Below, in pieces: positions 58,501-64,000 of a DNA stretch of 64,000 bases. Position 1 is the first letter of the stretch. Every line of letters begins with the position of its first letter. The stretch covers positions 1,936,614-2,000,613 of the forward strand of contig NZ_FKLA01000009.1 of the NCBI RefSeq assembly GCF_900078395.1, written 5' to 3'. Under the pieces are notes generated by a model. The model was not told the origin of the DNA. It worked only from the letters and a program-made list of their open reading frames with translations, and searched no databases. The translations under genes and the position numbers were made by a program. The stretch comes from Anaerotruncus rubiinfantis (GTDB lineage Bacteria; Bacillota; Clostridia; Oscillospirales; Ruminococcaceae).

Positions 58501-60894
58501 CACTTCTTCCCGCCGCAAGGAGAAGTTGTACTCCACCGTCTGCTCAAAACCCACTGAAAGATGCAGCCCATCGGTACAGTCGCGGTGGCGGCGCAGAAAG
58601 TGGATCGTATCGGTCGCGGCATCCCGCTCCCCCAGCACGAACAGCTTTGAAAAAGCCGGATGCGCGGCATATTCACTCTCCCGCGAAAGGACCGGTTCAA
58701 AATAGAAAAGCAACTCGGCCACCGCCTTGTTTCCTGTGTGGTTGCGTACGGTCGCGTCACACCGCGCCACTGGTAAAATCCCATCGAGCGTAAAGCGCTG
58801 TTCGAGCTCCGCCATCCCAGCCTTGGCCGAAAAGGAAACAAACTCCGGTCCGAAGGTGCAGTGCCTTTCCACACCGCTTTGATAAAACGGCGCTTCTGAC
58901 GCGGCAACCGTTTCTCCGTTCATCCGCAGAACTGAAAGGATTCCCTGCCCATACAGGAGCGCGTCCCGCGAACGCCGGGTAACGTCATTGTCTCCATACC
59001 GCAGAAAGCTCACTCCAGTACTCGAAAAGGCATGGGACATCACGCCGTTCGCAAGCAGCGCCGCCTTTGGCGAAAGTGCCGAAACCGGCGGGCTGATTGT
59101 TTCGTTTTCCTTTGGCGCGGATTTTGTCCGCTCATTGTTTTCCGGTTTCATCTGGTCATACACCACCGCATCCTTTGCAATTTTTTCCTGCAGAAAGTCC
59201 CGTGCCGCCGCCATTGCATGGTCACGCATGAAACGTTTCTGCATCACATTTCCGAGCAGCGCGTTCGCGCAGGCGATCATACTCATCCCAACATGATGCG
59301 CCATATAGGAACGCACGATTGCATACCGTTCTCCTTGCGGCACCCGCACCGGCGTAAAGTCAGCCGCCTCATAAAATCCATATTGCCCGGTGATCCCCAT
59401 CCTTTCAAGCCGCTCGAGGTTTTGCATGCTCGCATCCGGGTCGAACGGCAGGGTCAGGAAGCTTGCATATGGTGCAACAACCAACTCGCGGTCGAGTCCC
59501 TGCTTCACTCCGAGCTTCTGAACGCCATGCGCTTTATACTGATAGTTGAGCGCCTCGTCAAAGGCAAAATATCCGCTTTCGCTGATGCCCCATGGGACGC
59601 CCGCCTGCCGGGCCCGCTTTTTCTGACAGTAGATCGCATACTGCATCGCCTCTCCGAGCAGCGAGCCCTCGTATACAGGCAGCAGCAGATGCGGCATGAA
59701 ATATTCAAACATGGTCCCGGTCCAGGAGACTGGCCCGGCGTAAACTCCGCTGCGGCTCATTGTACGGTTCAGCGCCCGCCAATGTTTGCGGGAGGCCTGC
59801 CGGGTTGCGATCGCATAATAACTAAGAGTCCGTGCTTCGCTCATCAGGAAATCGTAATGAGAACCCACCTGGTTCCCGTTTTGATCCACGCCGATCGAAA
59901 AAAGCCGCCGTCTGCGGTTATAGAAGATCGAAAGGTCGGTTCCCTGTAGGATCTTTTCGATCCGCTGCGCAATTTCACGCAGCAGCGGCTCCTGCGGCGC
60001 ATATTCAAGGACGCCTTGTCTGAGCGCGACAAGCGCGCAGAGGTAGTTTCCGCTGTCCACCGCCGAAATAAACCCGTCCGGCAGTACCCGCAGGTCATCG
60101 GTCGCATACCAGTTATAGAGGTTTCCATGGAAGGTTTCGAGGGACTCAACCGTTTCAAAGGTTCGGTCAAGTCGAAGATAAAGTTCCCTGCTGTCGAGCA
60201 GGTGAAAATCCCGCGCCGCCAGCAGAGACAGAAGCATCATTCCGATATTGGTCGGCGAGGTGCGCCGCGCCACTGTCTTTTTCGGAGAAAATTGGACATT
60301 GTCTGGCGGCAGGAAATGATTTTCTTCGTTTGCATAATCCTCGTAGAACCGGAACATCTGCGCGCACCAGGAAAGGATCCGTTCACGCTGAACAGGATCA
60401 GGCACTGGGTGCCGCTCCACTGTACGCCGCGCCGTCATGACGGCCAACGGCGCGTAGAGCAGGAATAGCCCGCCGCAGAGTTTGACGATCAGATGTGTTC
60501 TCGGCGCAAATATGAGCAGAAGAAGCCCCAATAGTTCAGAAATCCAGCTGCGCCGCGCCGCATCCGAAAATGAAACTTCCCTCAGTTCTCCCTGCGCGGC
60601 AGTTGTCCATTGCAGGAGGTTTTTCCGTGAGACAAGCATTCGCCAGAGGGTGCGAAAAACCGCGTCGAGCGTCACAACCGCCTGTTGGGCCGCCATTACG
60701 AAGGACAGCAGCGCCTGCCCGGCCAGCTCAAAAACGCGCGGCAGCGTCCGGGCGAAATAGCGGCGGGTGAGCGCAAACCGTCCGCCCGCGGGTGAGCGCA
60801 AACCGTCCGCCCGCCAGGAACGCGCGCAATGCGGCAAGCAGCGGCGCGAGCGAAACCGAAAGAAACGCCGCAGCACACAGCCAGAGCGCTTCAT
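55570..60894 (-). CDS. Cyclic beta-1,2-glucan synthase-like protein, C-terminal part (glucoamylase-like + GH94), frameshifted
   Basis: Up to 1774 aa as an open frame. The true homologous part starts at about 60762, because the first 44 codons are a shadow of the upstream reading frame and no ribosome site precedes the ATG at 60894. From FARTLPRVFELAGQ and LDAVFRTLWRMLVSRKNLLQ it continues into the glucoamylase-like domain (YAPQEPLLREIAQRI.., VGMSMIACANALLGN). A C-terminal GH94 phosphorylase-type region follows, with the catalytic Asp in GCGDWNDGFSNIG and YTHGAIWFAMAMLEAG near the end. It would trim or ring-close beta-1,2-glucan. Not translated as one protein unless the frameshift is undone. 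Confidence 0.85.
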   Translation of the reverse strand: MKRSGCVLRRFFRFRSRRCLPHCARSWRADGLRSPAGGRFALTRRYFARTLPRVFELAGQALLSFVMAAQQAVVTLDAVFRTLWRMLVSRKNLLQWTTAAQGELREVSFSDAARRSWISELLGLLLLIFAPRTHLIVKLCGGLFLLYAPLAVMTARRTVERHPVPDPVQRERILSWCAQMFRFYEDYANEENHFLPPDNVQFSPKKTVARRTSPTNIGMMLLSLLAARDFHLLDSRELYLRLDRTFETVESLETFHGNLYNWYATDDLRVLPDGFISAVDSGNYLCALVALRQGVLEYAPQEPLLREIAQRIEKILQGTDLSIFYNRRRRLFSIGVDQNGNQVGSHYDFLMSEARTLSYYAIATRQASRKHWRALNRTMSRSGVYAGPVSWTGTMFEYFMPHLLLPVYEGSLLGEAMQYAIYCQKKRARQAGVPWGISESGYFAFDEALNYQYKAHGVQKLGVKQGLDRELVVAPYASFLTLPFDPDASMQNLERLERMGITGQYGFYEAADFTPVRVPQGERYAIVRSYMAHHVGMSMIACANALLGNVMQKRFMRDHAMAAARDFLQEKIAKDAVVYDQMKPENNERTKSAPKENETISPPVSALSPKAALLANGVMSHAFSSTGVSFLRYGDNDVTRRSRDALLYGQGILSVLRMNGETVAASEAPFYQSGVERHCTFGPEFVSFSAKAGMAELEQRFTLDGILPVARCDATVRNHTGNKAVAELLFYFEPVLSRESEYAAHPAFSKLFVLGERDAATDTIHFLRRHRDCTDGLHLSVGFEQTVEYNFSLRREEVTPYPDGLAHLLRFDTAPLTGKTATPDGCCALRVTLVVPAHGEETVGLLLSCAPTQAESIGNLLTIRDGGRTAAQSLFLNRSITGRIGMEVLPDLLFGAEADETQQKALAENSRGQDALWSLGISGDLPIVVFDWEKKPDEACLLAYAEFWQAMKLHRLDFDLCVLGRPELALPQGVRKIDPAAYEPELVTALRAAACHTAGAERNAGTIKGFSPMAVLHTSPLPIPQEEGRFDLVGGAYVKGRFYVERVTPLPFSHILANRNFGTLLHDCGLGNTWWQNARECRLTPWQNDIATGNDGERILLRIGEEIYDLCCGARASFSPAGAWYDGMAGGIRTKLQVQVAETESLKIMDVTLQNDTDEEVEIICAYVIEPVLGVSRLTAKYTQFTQENGCLTLHNPYTMELPAYAAVCTPGEHPSYTVDRTAFWSGDWSARELLPNNDPIAGTVVRKRLPPRRREKIRFIFAAAAKRDAAVKLATGALPPSGGVRPGISIATPDLALNHFVNGFLPHQVVAGRLFGRCAFYQCSGAYGFRDQLQDAAACLLIDPELTKEQILRCCAAQFPEGDVLHWWHDLPGGVRGVRTTFSDDLVWLPLVVCDYLKATGDESILSIPVAYCEGEPLGPGEQERYQRVHASAMKEEVFFHCVRAIEHACNLGDKGIPKIGCGDWNDGFSNIGTQGKGQSVWLGMFLAIVFDRFAPILEARGDSYRASVFRGNAENLRGSIDQNCWDGGWYLRAFFDDGTPVGSRENSECRIDLLAQSFSVFCGMPDNARVMESLDAARKRLVDDRGQIIKLFTPPFDQSTNNPGYIKAYPTGIRENGGQYTHGAIWFAMAMLEAGRTDEGYRLLSYLNPAGRCTDAGLAQAFKTEPYYMPADIYTHRDCYGHGGWSIYTGAAGWYYRAVVETLLGIRFCGDHLEVFPRLPEGWTRFSAQVRRSGYEIELEVMKTGVESITVDGTPAGKIPLDGKNHNVLLTF

Positions 60895-62917
60895 CCGGGC
60901 GGGCCAATCCCGCCGCCGCCACCAGGAGCACCGCCGCCACCGGCGTAAGCGAGCGGCGCAGGTTGTCGAGCATCTTGTACCGGGAGAGCCCGCCGATAGG
61001 GTTTACCCGTTTTATACCATTCACCGAAAAGCGTTTCCCGATAAAACGCAGGTTCTGCCAGTCGCCCCGGATCCAGCGGTGCAGCCGGGAAAACCAGGAG
61101 AGTGCGCTTGCAGGCATCCCGTCGGTCATCTCGACATCGGAAATGAGCGCTGTACGCAGATAGGCCCCTTCCAAAATATCATGGCTGAGCAGCGCATTCT
61201 CCGGAAACCGGTGGCCAACCACCGTGCGAAACGCCTCAATGTCAATCAGTCCCTTGCCGGAAAAAATCGCCTCTCCGAACAGGTCCTGATAAAAATCGTT
61301 GCTTTCCTGTTCATAGGTGGAGATGCCGCCCGCCCCCGCCATGATGCGTGTAAAGTCTGTTTCCTTGGCAGAATCGAGTTCGGTGCCAATCGCGGGTACA
61401 AAAATCCCATAACCGGCTGTAACGACTTGGTTTTTTCCGACCACCGGCCGGTTGAGCGGATGCATCGCGGCGGAGATTAGCACATCGGCCGTGTCGAAGA
61501 GCAGGTTTGTGTCACTGTCGAGCGCAATCAGGAACCGTGCTTCAGAAAGCGCCGCCCTGTCGCCCACAAAACAGCTTACCGAAGTCTCGCTGCCATTTAA
61601 AAAGCGTACAAATTCGGTGATCGCGCCGCGTTTGCGTTCCCAGCCGCAGTAACGATCCTGCGTCGGGCAAAAACTCCGTCTGCGCACAAACAGCATGAAA
61701 CGATTCCCATAGCATGCGTTGAGCTCTTCCACCACTTTTTTGGCCGCGCCGATCTGCACCGCGTCCTGTGGGTGGTACGGCCTGCGGTCCTCCTTGAAAT
61801 CCGCCAGCACGCAAAAGCGCAGATGCTCCCCTTTATTGGAAAAGTAGAGCTGTTCCAGACGTTTGGCCAGGTCCCGCGCTTTTTCCGGAGCGGGCAGTAA
61901 AGTTGAAATCACCACCACCGTTCTGGGGGCTTCCCCGCCAAGGCGCATACGTGGAATATGGCGCGCCGGAATGCCCCGCATCGCAAGGTCGCAGGCAAAA
62001 ATCCGCACGATCTCCACCAGCGGCAGGTAAAGCAGGACCGGCAAAAAAATCCTGTCCCAGCAAAATCCGCAGAGTGCGCAAAGAAAAACCGGCACAATCC
62101 AGGTGGCGGCCAGTGCCGCCGCGCCGTGCAGTTTCCCCTTCTTTGCCTGCGGATCTTTTTCAAGCAGGTAATAACCGACATGGGAAGTGCGTTCACCATC
62201 GGATTTTTTTGCGTATTCCACCACGTCCCGGGCGACGGCGCTTTCCGCCGTGCCGGATTTTTTTGCGATACGGGCGGCAATTTCACGGTAATATCGTTTC
62301 GACTGACGTGCCATTTTTGGATAGACGCCTGATGGGTCTTCCAAAAGGATCTCTTCCGCTGTGCTGCACTGTTCGGTCAGTTCGGCAAAGTCAATTTCAT
62401 AAAGCTGCGAGAGTCCAACCACCGCAAAGGCAATTCTGCGTTCACGTTCCTCGTCTGCAAGATTTGGCGAACAGGCCATCGCCGCAGCCGCGATCAGGGT
62501 ACATTTAAGCGCCGGATAGACAAATCCAAACTGACGCTCCCCCAGTTCCTGCAGGCGGTTGGCAGCGCCGAGCGCTTCGGCGGTGTTTTCTTGCGTCAGC
62601 GGGACGACCGCATCTGCAAAGACCCCGCGCAGGATAAAATAGAGGGAAGCAAGCGGAACGCTGTTTTTGCGGTATCCCCGCAGATCGTTCATCGACTGCT
62701 TTGCGTGCCCCTCCAGCGCATAGAAATTGTCCGAAAGCCATTGCTGCCAACCGGCGGCAGCCTCTGTTTCCCGCAGTGCGGCGAAACTTTCACGCAGAAC
62801 ATCCAGGTTTTTGCACAACTCCCGGCGTATTCCGGCGACTGTATTGCGATGTTCGGAGAGCTGCGAAAACAACCCTTCGACCTTCTCTGTAATGGTAACT
62901 TTTTCGATCTCTTTCAT
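60728..62917 (-). CDS. Cyclic beta-1,2-glucan synthase-like protein, N-terminal part (GT84-type), truncated by frameshift
   Basis: 729 aa from the ATG at 62917. The frame reaches a TTG at 62965. The N-terminus is alpha-helical and is followed by transmembrane segments (AATWIVPVFLCALCGFCW, IFLPVLLYLPLVEIVRI). The glycosyltransferase domain has PRTVVVISTLLPAPEKARDL, the metal-binding FLIALDSDTNLLFD, and SWFSRLHRWIRGDWQNL. The last about 24 residues (from GRTVCAHP) are out-of-frame reading through a 25-bp tandem repeat. Removing one repeat unit gives a single protein of about 2440 aa with the downstream part. Confidence 0.85.
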   Translation of the reverse strand: MKEIEKVTITEKVEGLFSQLSEHRNTVAGIRRELCKNLDVLRESFAALRETEAAAGWQQWLSDNFYALEGHAKQSMNDLRGYRKNSVPLASLYFILRGVFADAVVPLTQENTAEALGAANRLQELGERQFGFVYPALKCTLIAAAAMACSPNLADEERERRIAFAVVGLSQLYEIDFAELTEQCSTAEEILLEDPSGVYPKMARQSKRYYREIAARIAKKSGTAESAVARDVVEYAKKSDGERTSHVGYYLLEKDPQAKKGKLHGAAALAATWIVPVFLCALCGFCWDRIFLPVLLYLPLVEIVRIFACDLAMRGIPARHIPRMRLGGEAPRTVVVISTLLPAPEKARDLAKRLEQLYFSNKGEHLRFCVLADFKEDRRPYHPQDAVQIGAAKKVVEELNACYGNRFMLFVRRRSFCPTQDRYCGWERKRGAITEFVRFLNGSETSVSCFVGDRAALSEARFLIALDSDTNLLFDTADVLISAAMHPLNRPVVGKNQVVTAGYGIFVPAIGTELDSAKETDFTRIMAGAGGISTYEQESNDFYQDLFGEAIFSGKGLIDIEAFRTVVGHRFPENALLSHDILEGAYLRTALISDVEMTDGMPASALSWFSRLHRWIRGDWQNLRFIGKRFSVNGIKRVNPIGGLSRYKMLDNLRRSLTPVAAVLLVAAAGLARPDEALWLCAAAFLSVSLAPLLAALRAFLAGGRFALTRGRTVCAHPPLFRPDAAARF
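60763..60812. repeat. Perfect 25-bp tandem duplication that breaks the glucan synthase gene
   Basis: Two identical 25-bp units, 60763-60787 and 60788-60812 (unit starts GCGGGTGAGCGCAAACCGTC on the plus strand), with period 25 holding 2 further bases. 25 is not a multiple of three. Deleting one unit joins ..LAGGRFALTR to RYFARTLPRV.. in one frame. Confidence 0.9.
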
Positions 62918-63002
62918 CGGTAAACCGCCATTTCCCCATTTTGTATTCCCTTTTATGTTTGGCAAAAGGCGGGTGAATTATAGCCGGCGCGGCAGAAATA
63001 GT

Positions 63003-63042
63003 CAAAAAACAGGCGTCCCTGCATTTTGCAGGAACGCCTGTC
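63003..63042 (-). terminator. Terminator of ligA
   Basis: ACAGGCGTTCCTGCA/TGCAGGGACGCCTGT (one mismatch) around AAA, followed by TTTTTTGAC on the minus strand. Confidence 0.82.
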
Positions 63043-63053
63043 GCTTTGCCATT

Positions 63054-64000
<947 letters not shown>

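Overview
The window looks like the chromosome of an anaerobic, GC-moderate Clostridia-type Firmicute, probably a gut Oscillospirales relative. The support is AddAB rather than RecBCD, Mini-RNase III, SepF, an LPETG sorting signal, clustered M16 peptidases, HydF for [FeFe]-hydrogenase, two sets of ferredoxin-dependent 2-oxoacid oxidoreductases, a rubredoxin-type peroxidase and a gut-style beta-glucuronidase locus. I see no tRNA, rRNA, CRISPR array, transposase or phage gene. Both edges cut genes: dprA on the left and ligA on the right.

Layout. 1-9.6 kb (minus) is housekeeping: dprA, a TrmH-family methyltransferase, the infC-rpmI-rplT operon with an attenuator leader and an ATT start, and addBA. 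9.6-13 kb is a four-subunit VOR-type oxidoreductase led by a P-loop ATPase. 13-18.7 kb holds a 66-aa LPETG protein, a class I amidotransferase with an EamA transporter, a LUD protein, a HAD phosphatase, a TPM/LemA pair and a GNAT enzyme. 18.8-23 kb (plus) holds hydF and a complete amino-acid ABC importer. 23-26.2 kb is beta-glucuronidase with a GPH transporter. 26.4-28.3 kb holds sepF, an unknown 119-aa protein and an IclR regulator.

28.4-43.3 kb is the most interesting region: two divergent ureide/hydantoin operons separated by a TetR gene. The minus operon (about 10 kb, nine genes) encodes a second POR/VOR (gamma, ferredoxin, alpha, beta), an ADP-forming acyl-CoA synthetase, a Leu/Phe/Val-type dehydrogenase, an M20 amidohydrolase, an NCS1 permease and a dihydropyrimidinase/hydantoinase. 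The plus operon encodes a hydantoin-type racemase, a second hydantoinase and a second NCS1 permease. Read together they spell import of a 5-substituted hydantoin, racemisation, ring opening, decarbamoylation, oxidative deamination, ferredoxin-linked decarboxylation to acyl-CoA, and ATP formation. Each enzyme family is visible in the sequence. The end-to-end pathway is inference.

43.3-47.5 kb holds ubiD-ubiX behind a MerR regulator with a MerR-style 19-bp-spacer promoter, a reverse rubrerythrin with an operator-like palindrome in its promoter, and a small Asn/Ser/Gln-rich protein. 47.5-55.5 kb is housekeeping again: yitT, mrnC, obg, rpmA (no cleavable extension and no prp gene between rplU and rpmA), rplU, folD, lgt and two M16 peptidase-like genes. 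55.6-62.9 kb is one giant cyclic beta-1,2-glucan synthase-like gene broken in two by a perfect 25-bp tandem duplication. The window ends in ligA.
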